Shown piece after piece: positions 34,504 through 45,500 of a stretch of 64,000 bases of DNA. The notes under the pieces were generated by a model that saw only the letters and a list, made by a program, of their open reading frames with translations, ran no database searches and had not been told where the DNA came from. Position numbers and translations under genes: made by a program. Location: positions 1 to 64,000 of the forward strand of contig NZ_DKIH01000005.1 in assembly GCF_002454115.1 (NCBI RefSeq), given 5' to 3'. Source of the stretch: Sphingopyxis sp. UBA6723 (GTDB lineage Bacteria > Pseudomonadota > Alphaproteobacteria > Sphingomonadales > Sphingomonadaceae). How positions within the stretch are numbered: position 1 is the stretch's first letter; each line of letters opens with the position of its first letter.

Positions 34504-36831
34504 ATGGCATTTAGTGGAATATCGCTACGTGGAAAAGATCGCCAGACGCGTGCCACCTTGTTAGCTTCGGCGATGTGTGCGGCAGTTGTCTCCCCCGCGG
34601 CGGCTCAGGAGGCGGAGCAAGCTCAAGAGTATGTCGAGGCTACCGGCGGCGAGATTGTCGTAACGGCGCTGAAGCGCGACACGCGACTGCAGGATACGCC
34701 GTTGGCTATTTCTGCCGTTACGGGTGAGTCGCTCGAACGAGCCGGCACGACCAGCTTCACCGAATTGACGTCCAATACACCCAGCCTGCGGATCGTTGAC
34801 AATGGACCGGGGAACCGCCGCGTCATCCTTCGCGGCGTCGTGGGTTCGGGCGAACCCACGGTCGGCGTATATTACGACGAATCGCCCGTGTCCGGCTCGG
34901 TCGGCACAAGCAGCGATGCCGCAAGCAGCACACCCGATTTTCGCGTGTTCGATGTTCAGCGTGCGGAGGTCCTGCGCGGCCCTCAAGGCACGCTTTACGG
35001 TTCTGGCTCGATGGGCGGAACCGTCCGCATCATTTATGAAAAGCCCAAAACTGACTTGATCGAAGGCGCCGCTGCGTTCAATATTTCCTCGATAAAAGGC
35101 GGCAGCCCCGGTGCGTCGGTAGATGGCATGATCAACCTGCCGATCGTCGACGACAAATTGGCGCTCCGCGTTGTCGGCAGTTATCAGCAGTTCGGCGGCT
35201 ATATTGATAACAGCTATTATGGTCTCAAGAATATCAACGATGGTTACAGCTACAGCGGACGCGCACTGCTCCGCTTCACACCGACCGAACGGCTGACCCT
35301 CGACCTTGGTGCTTATTTCACCAAGGTTTCCACCAACAGTTCGCGTTGGTTTTTTGAAACCGGCGAAGAGCAAGTGACGAACGCCCGCGCCGAATCCGGT
35401 AACTACGACGAAAGCCGGATTTACAGCGCCACGCTGAACTATGATTTTGGACCCGTATCCATGACGGCGGTGTCGACCTATTTCGATCGTGACCGTATCG
35501 TGGTCGGCGACGTCAGCGATACGTTCAACGGCCGCGCGAACGCTGCAGGTTGCGCGCGTTATTTGTTGCGCAATACCACTGCCACCTGCTCGGCGCCAGA
35601 ACTCGGTTCCTATTTGGAACTGACGAACACCATTCTGTTTTCCAGTCTGTACCAGCCGCAAAGCGTGAAAAACTGGACGAACGAGTTGCGTTTCAGCTCC
35701 ACCGGCAGTGGCCCATTCAACTGGACGTTTGGCGGCTTCCTAGAAGATCGCAAATCGACTGTTCGCTCGACTCTGCTTTCGGCCGATCCACGCACCGGCG
35801 AACTCTATCCCTTTGTTCCGCAAAACATCTATTACGACCGCACAATCAACGATCGCTTGAAACAAAAGGCGTTATTTGCCGAGCTTTCATACCAGTTTTT
35901 CGACCGGCTGACGGCTACGGTCGGGTCGCGCTGGTACGAATATGATAAGGTTGTTGGGGGCGTGGTGGAGCAAGGCCAGATTCATTATGCCTCGGTTCCC
36001 AGTCCTTATACCGAGGCTCAAACCACCGAAAACGGTTTCGTCTACAAGTTCAACCTATCGTATGAATTTAGCCGGGACCTGATGATCTACGCGCAAGCGG
36101 CGCAGGGTTTCCGCCCCGGCGGCGTCAACCAAGCAATCGGTTTGCCGGCCGCCTTTGCCGCGTATACTTCCGACAGCCTCTGGAATTATGAAATCGGGAT
36201 GAAAAGTCAGCCGATTTCGGGCATCTACTTCAATCTCACGGGATACCAGATCGACTGGACAAATATGCAGGTGTCGGCTCGGACCGCCGGGACTGGATCG
36301 GTGTTCGGCCTGATCTCGAACGTCGGTGCGTCGCGCATCCGCGGTGTTGAAGCCGAAATAAATGCGACCCCCGTCCAGGGACTGTCGATGACCGCCAACG
36401 TTGGCTACACCGATGCGAAACTTACCGAAGACCAAGTCAGCGCGGTTGTGATCGCCGCTGGCCGCAAAGGTGATCGGCTTCCCTTCGTTCCCAAATGGAA
36501 TGTCAGCGCATCCGCCGAGTATATCTGGACGCTCAGCGACAGCCTGGAAGGTCTGGTGCGGCTCGACGGAAGTTATGTCGGTTCTTCCTATTCCACTCTT
36601 GCAGCGACCGATGCCTTTCGCCGCAAGGTCGATGAATATGGACTGGTCAATGCACGCTTGGGCGTTCAGGCGCCCGACAATGACTGGAGCGCGCATCTAT
36701 ATGTGAACAATCTGTTCGACGCGCTGGCAATTACGACCAAATCCAGCAGCTCGAACACAGGCGGGCTGACGATCACCCATGGCGCGCCGCCGCGGACGAT
36801 CGGTCTTAACCTTACCAAGCGGTTTCGTTGA
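34504..36831 (+). CDS. TonB-dependent receptor of the peptide/proline locus
   Basis: 775 residues. Signal peptide ends at SPAAAQE. Next come the TonB box region (GGEIVVTALKRDTRLQDTPLAISAVTG), the plug with FRVFDVQRAEVLRGPQGTLYGSGSMGGTVR and the barrel, which ends with aromatic/basic residues (LNLTKRFR). The plug signature places it with the FecA/CirA-like sphingomonad receptors that take up organic substrates. It is followed by two secreted amidohydrolases on the same strand, so the likely substrate is a peptide or amide cleaved in the periplasm. The GC content looks lower than in the GTA region. A hairpin follows at 36841. Confidence 0.92.
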   Translation: MAFSGISLRGKDRQTRATLLASAMCAAVVSPAAAQEAEQAQEYVEATGGEIVVTALKRDTRLQDTPLAISAVTGESLERAGTTSFTELTSNTPSLRIVDNGPGNRRVILRGVVGSGEPTVGVYYDESPVSGSVGTSSDAASSTPDFRVFDVQRAEVLRGPQGTLYGSGSMGGTVRIIYEKPKTDLIEGAAAFNISSIKGGSPGASVDGMINLPIVDDKLALRVVGSYQQFGGYIDNSYYGLKNINDGYSYSGRALLRFTPTERLTLDLGAYFTKVSTNSSRWFFETGEEQVTNARAESGNYDESRIYSATLNYDFGPVSMTAVSTYFDRDRIVVGDVSDTFNGRANAAGCARYLLRNTTATCSAPELGSYLELTNTILFSSLYQPQSVKNWTNELRFSSTGSGPFNWTFGGFLEDRKSTVRSTLLSADPRTGELYPFVPQNIYYDRTINDRLKQKALFAELSYQFFDRLTATVGSRWYEYDKVVGGVVEQGQIHYASVPSPYTEAQTTENGFVYKFNLSYEFSRDLMIYAQAAQGFRPGGVNQAIGLPAAFAAYTSDSLWNYEIGMKSQPISGIYFNLTGYQIDWTNMQVSARTAGTGSVFGLISNVGASRIRGVEAEINATPVQGLSMTANVGYTDAKLTEDQVSAVVIAAGRKGDRLPFVPKWNVSASAEYIWTLSDSLEGLVRLDGSYVGSSYSTLAATDAFRRKVDEYGLVNARLGVQAPDNDWSAHLYVNNLFDALAITTKSSSSNTGGLTITHGAPPRTIGLNLTKRFR

Positions 36832-36840
36832 AGACAGCGG

Positions 36841-36868
36841 GCGCGGCGGTCGCAGTGTTCCGCCGCGC
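36841..36868 (+). terminator. Hairpin after the TonB receptor gene
   Basis: Perfect 9-bp stem GCGCGGCGG / CCGCCGCGC with a 10-base loop, directly after the stop codon. No T-tract, so either a Rho-dependent end or an mRNA-stabilising stem between receptor and amidohydrolase. Confidence 0.5.
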
Positions 36869-36919
36869 TCCCAACCCTGAGAGCACAGGGCTTTCATCAG
36901 GTTTATACGGAGAGGTCTA

Positions 36920-38611
36920 ATGATGACGAAGTTCAAGCATATTGCGCCGCGGGCACTACTGATCGGCACAGCTAGCCTGTTTGCCACCATTGCCGCTGCG
37001 CCGACATTCGCGCAAACCGCCGAACCGGCGGCGCAGGCGGTCAAGCCGCGCGCAGGCGCCGTTCCTGCGCCTGCGCGCCAGCAAGGCGAAGGCGTAGGTC
37101 CTTTTCGCAAAATGGTCATCCGCGGTGTCACCTTGATCGACGGCAGCGGGGCCCCGCCGCGCGGGCCGGTCGATGTCGTCGTTGAGAACAACATGATTAC
37201 GTCGATCGAAGCGGCTGGCACGCCAGGCCTTGCGATGGTCGACGGCCGTGCACCGCGTGATGCCGATTATGAATTGGATGCCGCGGGCATGTTCATGCTT
37301 CCCGGTTTCATCGACATGCACGTCCACGGGTCGAGCGACGATAAAGCCCCAGATCTTAGTTATTCCTACAAGCTGTGGTTGGCTCATGGTATCACGAGCG
37401 TTCGCGGGGTCGATTTGGCGCCGTTTGAAACTTCGCTGAGCGAGCGAGGACGGTCGGCGCGCAACGAGATCGTGGCGCCGCGTATCTTTGCATATCATCG
37501 ACCGGGTCAGGGGGACGGCTGGACTGGGGGATTGACCAACACGCCGACCAAAGCGCGCGAATGGGTCCGCTGGGCGGCAAAGGCAGGAATCGATGGGATC
37601 AAATTGGGAGCCGACGCGAACCAGCCCCCCGAAGTGCTGGAAGCGATCTATGACGAAGCCGCCAAGCAGAATATCGGAACGGTGGCCCACCTGTCGCAGA
37701 TCGGCGTTGCGCGCATGGATGCCAAGCATGCCGGCGTCGCCGGGCTGGGGTCGGTAACTCATTTCTATGGTCATTTTGAATCTCTGTTGAAGAATGGCCC
37801 GGTTCAGGACTGGAACCCTGACTATAATTTCATGGACGAGCAGCATCGTTTTGCCGACGTTGCGAATTTGTATCGTGAAAGCTTTGAGCCCGGCTCCGAC
37901 GAGTGGAAGGCCTATCTGCAAAGCCAAAAGGAAAATGGCGTCACCTTCGACCCGACGATGACCATTTACGCGGCGTCGCGCGATCTAATGCACGCGCGCA
38001 ATGCCGACTGGCATGCGCGCTATACGATGCCACAGCTGTGGAACTTTTTCCAATCCTCGCGTGAAAATCATGGCTCCTACTTTTTCGACTGGACGACTGA
38101 AAAAGAAGTGCGCTGGCGCAATTTCTATAAAAAATTCATGGCGTTGGTTAACGACTACAAGAATATTGGCGGTCGGGTCACGACGGGATCGGACTCGGGC
38201 TTCATCTTCAAAACATATGGGTTTGGACTAATCGAGGAAATGGAACTGCTGCAGGAAGCGGGATTCAATCCCTCGCAAGTCATCCAGGCGGCAACCTTGA
38301 ACGGCGCACTAACGCTTTATGAACCGAAGGGCATCGTCGCCCCGCCGATCGGGACAGTGCGCGTGGGTAAGCTCGCCGATATGGTCTTGGTGAAAGAGAA
38401 CCCCATGCAGAATTTCAAAACGCTCTACGGCACGGGTGCGCTGCGGCTCAATGAGCAGACACAGAAGCTCGAGCGCGTCGGCGGGGTCAGCTACACGATC
38501 AAGGATGGTATCGTATACGATGCCAAAAAACTGCTCGCGGATGTTGCCGACATGGTGAAGTCGGAAAAGCGGCGGATGGGAATGCCCGAAGATGGCGTTC
38601 CCTTGCCCTGA
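36920..38611 (+). CDS. Secreted amidohydrolase-superfamily enzyme 1 (COG1228 type, possible prolidase)
   Basis: 563 residues with a signal peptide ending at TFAQ. The composite beta-sandwich plus TIM-barrel amidohydrolase plan is visible: VTLIDGSGAPPRGPVDVVVENNMI, metal ligands His134 and His136 in PGFIDMHVHGSSD, further histidines in TVAHLSQIG and VTHFYGHFES, and the aspartate of TTGSDSGFIF, then VGKLADMVLVKENP. Relatives in COG1228 include prolidases that split Xaa-Pro dipeptides. A proline degradation gene lies 4 kb downstream, which supports that reading, but the substrate is inference. A paralogue follows after a terminator-like stem. Confidence 0.88.
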   Translation: MMTKFKHIAPRALLIGTASLFATIAAAPTFAQTAEPAAQAVKPRAGAVPAPARQQGEGVGPFRKMVIRGVTLIDGSGAPPRGPVDVVVENNMITSIEAAGTPGLAMVDGRAPRDADYELDAAGMFMLPGFIDMHVHGSSDDKAPDLSYSYKLWLAHGITSVRGVDLAPFETSLSERGRSARNEIVAPRIFAYHRPGQGDGWTGGLTNTPTKAREWVRWAAKAGIDGIKLGADANQPPEVLEAIYDEAAKQNIGTVAHLSQIGVARMDAKHAGVAGLGSVTHFYGHFESLLKNGPVQDWNPDYNFMDEQHRFADVANLYRESFEPGSDEWKAYLQSQKENGVTFDPTMTIYAASRDLMHARNADWHARYTMPQLWNFFQSSRENHGSYFFDWTTEKEVRWRNFYKKFMALVNDYKNIGGRVTTGSDSGFIFKTYGFGLIEEMELLQEAGFNPSQVIQAATLNGALTLYEPKGIVAPPIGTVRVGKLADMVLVKENPMQNFKTLYGTGALRLNEQTQKLERVGGVSYTIKDGIVYDAKKLLADVADMVKSEKRRMGMPEDGVPLP

Positions 38612-38618
38612 TGAGAGA

Positions 38619-38645
38619 AAGGCGGCGCCACCACGGCGCCGCCTT
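38619..38645 (+). terminator. Terminator-like hairpin between the two amidohydrolase genes
   Basis: Perfect 11-bp stem AAGGCGGCGCC / GGCGCCGCCTT with loop ACCAC, starting 8 bases after the stop codon. The T-run is very short, so termination may be partial. Confidence 0.65.
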
Positions 38646-38734
38646 ATCCAAAAGGGGTGCCGAGATAAATGGGACTTTCTTCGGGAGGCCCAGCACATTT
38701 TTCGAAATGATAACGAACTGGGAAGCCGGGACCT

Positions 38735-40372
38735 ATGAAGTTGAGAGCCACCACCATCGCGCTTGCCGCCATCCTTTTTGCGGCGCCGACTACAGCACAT
38801 CAAGCAGGCGACAAAAACAAACCAGCACCGGTCGCAGAGGTTTTCCCAATCAGTGCAGGCGCACCTGCACGCAAGGCTGGCGAAGGAATCGGGCCGTTCC
38901 GAAAAATGGTCATCCGCAACGCGACGATCATTGACGGCACCGGAGGGCCGCCGCGTGGCCGTTATGATATCGTTATCGAGGGCAATCGCATCGCTGCGAT
39001 CAAGCAGGCAGGCTGGCCTGGGCTTCCTTCGCCCGCCGATCGCACCCCCACCGACGCCGATTACGAAATCGACGCGACGGGCTTGTATGTCCTGCCGGGC
39101 TTTACCGACATGCACGTCCATTTGCCCGGAGCCGACAAGGCACCCGACGCCAGTTATGCTTACAAATTGTGGCTTGCGCATGGGGTGACGACTGTACGCG
39201 GCGTTCCGCTGGCCGCGCCGTCGGTGTCCAGCAACGAAAAGAATCGTTCGGCGCGTAATGAAATCGCCGCACCGCGTATTTTCAACTATCAAACATTGGG
39301 CGCGGGCTGGTCGGGCGGCGTGGTCGACACGCCGCTCAAAGCGCGTGAATGGGTGCGCTGGGCGGCAAAGAACAACATCGACGGCATCAAATTCTTCAAT
39401 CGCGAAAATGAGACTCCTGACGTCTTTACCGCGGCAGTGGACGAAGCCAAGAAATTGGGCTTGGGCACCACCGCGCATCTCAGCCAGATCGGAGTTGCCA
39501 ATTTTAATGGGCGGCAAGCCGGCGATGCCGGTTTGAATACGATCACCCATTATTATGGACATATGGAATCTCTGCTCAAAGACCGGGCAATCCAGGATTT
39601 TCCATCCCATTACGATTATAACAACGAGCAAAATCGGTTTGGCGAGGTCGCAGAAATCTGGAACCAGGTTTATGGTCCTGATTCCGCACAATGGACCGAT
39701 TATCTGGAGGCGCAAAAGGCGAACCACGTCACTTTTGACCCGACGTTCAACATCTATGCGGCGTCGCGCGATCTGATGCGCGCCCGTAACGCGGATTGGC
39801 AGGCGAGTTATACGACGCCGCAGCTTTGGAACTATTTTCAGTCGACCCGAGACAACCACGGGTCCTATTTTTATGACTGGACGACCGAGAACGAGTTTGC
39901 ATGGAAGAAGTTCTACTCGCTCTACATGCGCTTGATGAATGATTACAAAAACATGGGCGGCCGCGTCGTCGTCGGAACGGACTCGGGTTTCATCTACAAA
40001 GTCTATGGCTTTGCCTATGTCGAAGAACTGGAATTGCTCCGCGAATCCGGCTTCTCGCCGCTTGAGGTTATTCGCGCTGCGACGATGATGGGCGCCAAGA
40101 CTCTGTACGAACCGCGGGGTGAAACGCCGCCGATTGGTGCAGTGCGCGCCGGCATGTTAGCCGATTTGGTGATCGTTCCCGAAAACCCGTTGCAGAACCT
40201 CAAGACGCTTTATGGCACCGGCTTCATGCGGCTGAATTCGGATACCAATAAGCAAGAAAAGGTGGGCGGCGTGAAATTCACCGTCAAGGACGGCATCGTC
40301 TACGACGCGAAGCAATTGCTGGCCGACGTCGCTGCAATGGTCGAGGCCGAAAAGACCAGACTCGGCCAATAA
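38735..40372 (+). CDS. Secreted amidohydrolase-superfamily enzyme 2 (paralogue of enzyme 1)
   Basis: 545 residues with signal peptide (MKLRATTIALAAILFAAPTTA). Same plan as the preceding gene: ATIIDGTGGPPRGRYDIVIEGNRI, His127 and His129 in PGFTDMHVHLPG, TTAHLSQIG, ITHYYGHMES, VVGTDSGFIY and AGMLADLVIVPENP. The two share long stretches such as YAASRDLM-ARNADW and NHGSYF-DWTTE, so they arose by tandem duplication. The metal ligands are intact in both, so the copies probably differ in substrate range rather than activity. Confidence 0.88.
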   Translation: MKLRATTIALAAILFAAPTTAHQAGDKNKPAPVAEVFPISAGAPARKAGEGIGPFRKMVIRNATIIDGTGGPPRGRYDIVIEGNRIAAIKQAGWPGLPSPADRTPTDADYEIDATGLYVLPGFTDMHVHLPGADKAPDASYAYKLWLAHGVTTVRGVPLAAPSVSSNEKNRSARNEIAAPRIFNYQTLGAGWSGGVVDTPLKAREWVRWAAKNNIDGIKFFNRENETPDVFTAAVDEAKKLGLGTTAHLSQIGVANFNGRQAGDAGLNTITHYYGHMESLLKDRAIQDFPSHYDYNNEQNRFGEVAEIWNQVYGPDSAQWTDYLEAQKANHVTFDPTFNIYAASRDLMRARNADWQASYTTPQLWNYFQSTRDNHGSYFYDWTTENEFAWKKFYSLYMRLMNDYKNMGGRVVVGTDSGFIYKVYGFAYVEELELLRESGFSPLEVIRAATMMGAKTLYEPRGETPPIGAVRAGMLADLVIVPENPLQNLKTLYGTGFMRLNSDTNKQEKVGGVKFTVKDGIVYDAKQLLADVAAMVEAEKTRLGQ

Positions 40373-40394
40373 CTTCCATTCCGCCCGGGCCGCT

Positions 40395-40428
40395 CTGGTC
40401 CTCTGTGCACGACCGTGCAGGGGACCAG
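40395..40428 (+). terminator. Hairpin between amidohydrolase 2 and the permease gene
   Basis: Inverted repeat CTGGTCC...GGACCAG with further pairing inside (about 12 bp including G-T pairs) beginning 22 bases after the stop. No T-tract. Confidence 0.5.
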
Positions 40429-40480
40429 CGCGTCCCGGAACATTAACCCGGTCGCATCGGCGGCGGGGCAGGGGATCTCT

Positions 40481-41887
40481 ATGTCTTTTCTCACGCGACG
40501 AAAATCAATCGATACGCTTGGCGCGATGGACGAAGGGCAGCGTTTGCACCGAACGCTCAGCTGGCCGCATCTTATCGCGCTGGGTGTCGGAGCGATTGTT
40601 GGCACCGGAATCTATACCCTGATCGGTGTGGGGGCGGAACGCGCGGGGCCAGCGGTCATTATCGCTTTCATCGTTGCGGGCCTCGTCTGCGTTTGCGCCG
40701 CGCTCGCTTATGCCGAACTCGCCACGCTGATGCCGGTGTCGGGCAGTGCCTATACATACAGTTATGCCGTACTCGGCGAGGGCACAGCTTGGGTCATCGG
40801 GTGGAGCCTGGTACTCGAATATTCAGTGGTATGCGCGGCAGTGGCGGTTGGATGGTCGGGATATGCCGTGGGCTTTCTCCAAGCTGCGGGGTTCGATATG
40901 CCGCGTGCGCTGGCGGCGGGTCCCCATGCTGGCGGGATCGTCAATCTGCCGGCGATCGCGATTGTCGCGGCCGTGACGGGTATGTTGCTCGTCGGAACGC
41001 GCGAAAGCGCCACTCTTAACATCATCCTCGTGGTGCTGAAACTGGGCGCACTCGCCGCCTTTGTCGTGCTTGCGCTCCCAGCCTTCGAAACCGGGAATTT
41101 TGAACCTTTTATGCCGTATGGCTTTGCGTCGCATGAGGTGGACGGGCAGTCGCGCGGGGTTATGGCGGCTGCGGCTATCATCTTCTTTGCCTTCTATGGC
41201 TTTGACGCCGTGTCGACCGCGGCTGAGGAAACAAAAAATCCCGCCCGCGATCTCAAGATTGGGATCGTTGGTTCGATGGTCGTTTGCACTCTCGTGTATA
41301 TGGGCGTCGCCGCGGCAGCAGTCGGGGCATTGCCTTTTACGGAGTTTTCGCAGTCGGGCGAGCCACTCGCCCATGTACTGCGCTCGGTCGGTCATCCAGG
41401 GGTCGCGACCTTCATCGGCGCGGTGGCCGTCGTGGCGTTGCCGACGGTGATTCTGGCGTTCATGTTCGGACAGAGCCGCATCTTCTTTGTCATGGCGCGC
41501 GACCGCATGTTGCCTGCAGGACTGGGCCGGGTGAATGCAAAGGGAACCCCGGTTGCCGTGACAATCGGCACCGCCATCGTCGTGTCAGCCATCGCAGGCT
41601 TTTTCCCGCTGGCTGAAATCGCCGAACTGGCGAATGCAGGAACACTGGCTGCCTTTGTCGCGGTCGGCCTTTGCCTGATCGTGCTGAGGGTTCGTCGACC
41701 CGACCTGCCGCGACAGTTTCGCGCGCCGATGCCCTGGGTGGTCGGAACTGTCGCGATCCTGGGCTGTATTTATTTGTTCGTCAGCCTTCCGGAATCGACA
41801 CAGTGGCGCTTCCTGATCTGGAACATGATCGGCGTAGCTGTCTATCTGGCCTATGGTGCGCGCAAAAGCCGTCTGGCGGGGCAATAG
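40481..41887 (+). CDS. APC-family amino-acid permease
   Basis: 468 residues with about 12 membrane segments. The APC signature is at the first segment (LSWPHLIALGVGAIVGTGIYTLIGVGAERAGPAVIIAF), then YAELATLMPVSGSAYTYSYAVLGEGTAWVIGWSLVLEY and FFAFYGFDAVSTAAEETKNPARDL. It resembles the cationic amino-acid transporter/YhdG branch. The ATG at 40481 has AGGGGA upstream; a longer frame lies inside the hairpin region. Between amidohydrolases and putA, it probably imports the amino acids released in the periplasm. Confidence 0.92.
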   Translation: MSFLTRRKSIDTLGAMDEGQRLHRTLSWPHLIALGVGAIVGTGIYTLIGVGAERAGPAVIIAFIVAGLVCVCAALAYAELATLMPVSGSAYTYSYAVLGEGTAWVIGWSLVLEYSVVCAAVAVGWSGYAVGFLQAAGFDMPRALAAGPHAGGIVNLPAIAIVAAVTGMLLVGTRESATLNIILVVLKLGALAAFVVLALPAFETGNFEPFMPYGFASHEVDGQSRGVMAAAAIIFFAFYGFDAVSTAAEETKNPARDLKIGIVGSMVVCTLVYMGVAAAAVGALPFTEFSQSGEPLAHVLRSVGHPGVATFIGAVAVVALPTVILAFMFGQSRIFFVMARDRMLPAGLGRVNAKGTPVAVTIGTAIVVSAIAGFFPLAEIAELANAGTLAAFVAVGLCLIVLRVRRPDLPRQFRAPMPWVVGTVAILGCIYLFVSLPESTQWRFLIWNMIGVAVYLAYGARKSRLAGQ

Positions 41888-41950
41888 TCAATGGCCGTGT
41901 TTGCGCCGCCCATGCGTGGACCCTGTCGCGGGTACGCATTGGCACCCCCC

Positions 41951-42406
41951 TTAAAGATGCAGATTCGTCGTATTCTTGACCTCGTCGAGCACGGCGTAGG
42001 TACGGGTCTCGCGGACACCGGGCATATGGACCAGCGTGTCGACCAGAAAAGATCGGTAGGCGGCCATGTCGCGGACCCGCACTTTGATAAGATAGTCGAA
42101 TCCGCCCCCGACCATATGGCATTCCAGAATTTCCGGCATCACGGTCACAGCGTCGGCAAATTCGCGAAACACGTCGCCCGTCGTGCGGTCCATCAGCACT
42201 TCGATAAAGATCAGCAATGCGCGATCGAGCTTGGTCGGATCGAGCAGTGCGTGAAATCCCAGAATATATCCTTGTTCGCGCAGGCGTTTCAGCCGGTCAA
42301 AACATGCCGACGGCGACAGGCCGCAGCGGGTCGCCAGTTCCTGATTGGTGATCCGCCCTTCCAGCTGAATAATCTTGAGAATGCGGTGATCAGCGTCACT
42401 TAGCAT
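41951..42406 (-). CDS. Lrp/AsnC-family transcriptional regulator (PutR-like)
   Basis: 151 residues: N-terminal helix-turn-helix (DADHRILKIIQLEGRITNQELATRCGLSPSACFDRLKRL) and C-terminal RAM ligand domain (FIEVLMDRTTGDVFREFADAV, ECHMVGGGFDYLIKVRVRDMAAYRSFL). It is divergent from putA with 113 AT-rich bases between. In alphaproteobacteria this arrangement is the known PutR-putA pair, in which the Lrp-type protein activates putA in response to proline. The ligand is inferred from this context. Confidence 0.93.
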   Translation of the reverse strand: MLSDADHRILKIIQLEGRITNQELATRCGLSPSACFDRLKRLREQGYILGFHALLDPTKLDRALLIFIEVLMDRTTGDVFREFADAVTVMPEILECHMVGGGFDYLIKVRVRDMAAYRSFLVDTLVHMPGVRETRTYAVLDEVKNTTNLHL

Positions 42407-42519
42407 CGACTATCCTCCGGTTTCTTCGCGATGTCGCGGGCGATCATTTCACAGATTTCGATGAAGTCCAGTGAAAAGCACGAAAAATCCCATATTTCTC
42501 GAACTATACACGAACTGAG

Positions 42520-45500
42520 ATGAAATTGTTCCAGTACCAAAATGATCAGACCAAAAGGTCACTGCTGCATCGCATGAAGGAAGAAGAGGTGCTCGCGGCG
42601 CTTTTGCCGCTGGCGCACCGGACTGACGCGGAGAATGAGGCTATCACGGCCCGTCTTCTGGCACTGTTGCCCCAGCTTCACGCCGCTCGTGGCGGATTGG
42701 TCGAAGAATTTATGCAGGAGTATCCGCTCGGAAGCGACGAAGGCGGCGCGCTGTTATCGCTCGCCGAAGCCTTCTTGCGCATCCCCGATCAGCGAACAGC
42801 GAGCCAGTTGATTGTCGACAAATTCGCCATCGGTGACTGGGGCGTTCATAAGGGGCGCTCGCGCTTGGCGCTGGTGAACGGCGCGACGCGTGGACTGATG
42901 CTGGCCAAGGCACTGAAAGCGCCAGGGGGCGGCGCGCTCCGCACGTTCGTCGGGCGACTGGCGGACCCCGTCGTGCGACGCGCAGTCGCTGCTGGCATGC
43001 AGATGATGGGCAGCCAGTTCGTGCTCGGGCGTAGCGTTGCGGAGGCGATGCGCCGAGCGGCGCGCGGCGGCTATATCTGTTCGTTTGATATGCTGGGTGA
43101 ATCCGCGCGAACTGCCGCCGACGCTGATCGCTATTTCCGAGCCTATCAAGGCGCGATCGCTGCGGTTACAGGTGTTGATAGCGACGCGCCGCACCTCGAC
43201 CGCCATTCGGTTTCGATCAAATTGTCGGCGCTCCACCCCCGCTATGAACCGGCGAAGCGCGGCCGGGTCATGGCAGAACTGACAGCAACGGTGCTGGCGC
43301 TCGCCGAGCAAGCGAAAGCAGGCGGGATCGGCCTCACCATCGACGCTGAAGAGGCCGACCGGCTCGAACTGTCGCTTGAAGTTATTGCGGCCATCGCTGA
43401 TGCGCCGAGTCTGGCCGGGTGGGATGGCTTGGGTATGGCCATTCAGGCCTATCAGAAACGCGCACCTGCCGTTGTCCAATGGGCCGACGCACTGGGTGCG
43501 CGCACTGCACGTAAAATCGCAGTGCGCCTCGTCAAAGGCGCCTACTGGGACAGCGAAATCAAACATGCGCAAGAAGAGGGGCTATCTGATTTTCCCGTTT
43601 TCACACGCAAAGAGGCTACCGACGTTTGCTATCTGGTCTGCGCTCGCCAGATGCTTTCGTCGGCAAATATCGCCCCCGCTTTTGCGACACATAACGCGGT
43701 GACGCTCGCAACGCTGCTCGAATGGGTGGGCGATCGTCGTGACGTAGAATTCCAGCGCCTGCACGGGATGGGCGAACCGCTCTATCGCGAAGCGCTGCGT
43801 GGAAGTGAACTTGATGTTCGTGTCTATGCGCCCGTCGGCGGATATCGCGATCTTTTGCCATATCTCGTCCGGCGCTTGCTGGAGAACGGCGCCAACACCA
43901 GCTTCGTCCATCAGTTTGGCGATGAAAATCGAGATGATCGTGAATTGATGGCCGATCCTGTCACGCTCGTTTCTCGGACAGGCGGCGCACCGCACCCCTA
44001 TATTCTCCTGCCACGGCAACTTTTTGGCGCTGAGCGCCAAAATTCGGAGGGCTTCGACTTGAATGACCGAGCGTTGATCGACTTTGCGGAAAATACGGTG
44101 CGATCGGTGGCGGCCGATATGTCGCGTGCTGCGCCGCTTATCGGCGGTGTCGATAGAGAAGGCACGGCGGCGGCCGTCTGCGATCCATCGACCGGTGCCG
44201 TGGTTGGTCATGTCGTCGAGGCGAGCGCTCAGGATGTCGATGCGGCCCTGTCACGCGCGGTTGCTGCCGCTCCCGCTTGGGCCAGGCTGTCCGTCGATGA
44301 TCGTGCTGCGTGCTTAACGCGGATGGCCGATCTGATGGAGGCTCGGCGCGAGACACTCTATGCGCTGATCGTTCGCGAGGCGGGCAAATCGATCGCCGAC
44401 GCGATTGGCGAGGTTCGCGAAGCCGTCGATTTTTGCCGCTATTATGCCAATGAGGCGCGGCGTCATTTGGTGGTTGATATCCTGCCCGGTCCGACGGGAG
44501 AGCGCAACGAAATGACGCTTGCGGCTCGCGGTGTCTTCGCCTGCATCAGCCCGTGGAATTTTCCGCTAGCCATCTTCATCGGACAAGTTGCCGCGGCGCT
44601 GGTCACGGGCAATGCCGTGGTCGCCAAGCCCGCACCGCAAACGCCGCTGACTGCCTATGCCGCCGCCCGCATGCTCCACGAAGCGGGCATCCCCGTCGAT
44701 GTGTTTCACCTTCTTCCCGGAGGCCCCGATGTGGGTCGGGCGCTGGTCGGTGACGCGCGCGTGGGGGGGGTCGCCTTCACGGGATCGACTAAGGCTGCCC
44801 GGCAAATCGCGCGCAGCTTGCTCGACGATGAAATGCGCCCGCTTGTGCCGCTGATCGCCGAAACCGGCGGACTCAACACGATGATCGTAGATTCCACGGC
44901 TTTGCCCGAACAGGTGGTCGCTGACGTCATCACTTCTGCTTTTCAAAGCGCGGGCCAGCGATGTTCGGCATTGCGCCTGTTATGCCTCCAAGATGACATC
45001 GCCGACGCGGTTATAAACTTGCTCGTAGGTGCGATGAATGAGCTGAAGATCGGCGACCCGGGTGCGGTTTCTACAGATGTCGGTCCAGTGATCGATGCCG
45101 ACGCCAAGCAACGCATTGCCGCGCACATCGACGCACACAAGGACCGTCTTGTCGTCAAGCTTACCGTGCCATCCGACCTCAGCGGCCACTACGTTGGTCC
45201 CGCAATCATTCAGATCGATCAGCCAGAGCATTTGCAGGCCGAGATTTTCGGGCCTGTCCTGCATGTCGTGCGATGGAAGGCGGGCGAACTTGACGCACTG
45301 GTCGAGCGGATCGGGCGCAGTGGCTATGGCCTTACCATGGGACTGCACAGCCGCCTCGACACCGCGCTCAAAACGGTACGCGCGGGCGCGCGGGTGGGTA
45401 ATCTTTATATAAATCGATCAATGATCGGTGCGGTCGTGGGCGTCCAGCCGTTCGGCGGTGAAGGGTTGTCAGGGACGGGATTCAAAGCCGGTGGCCCTCA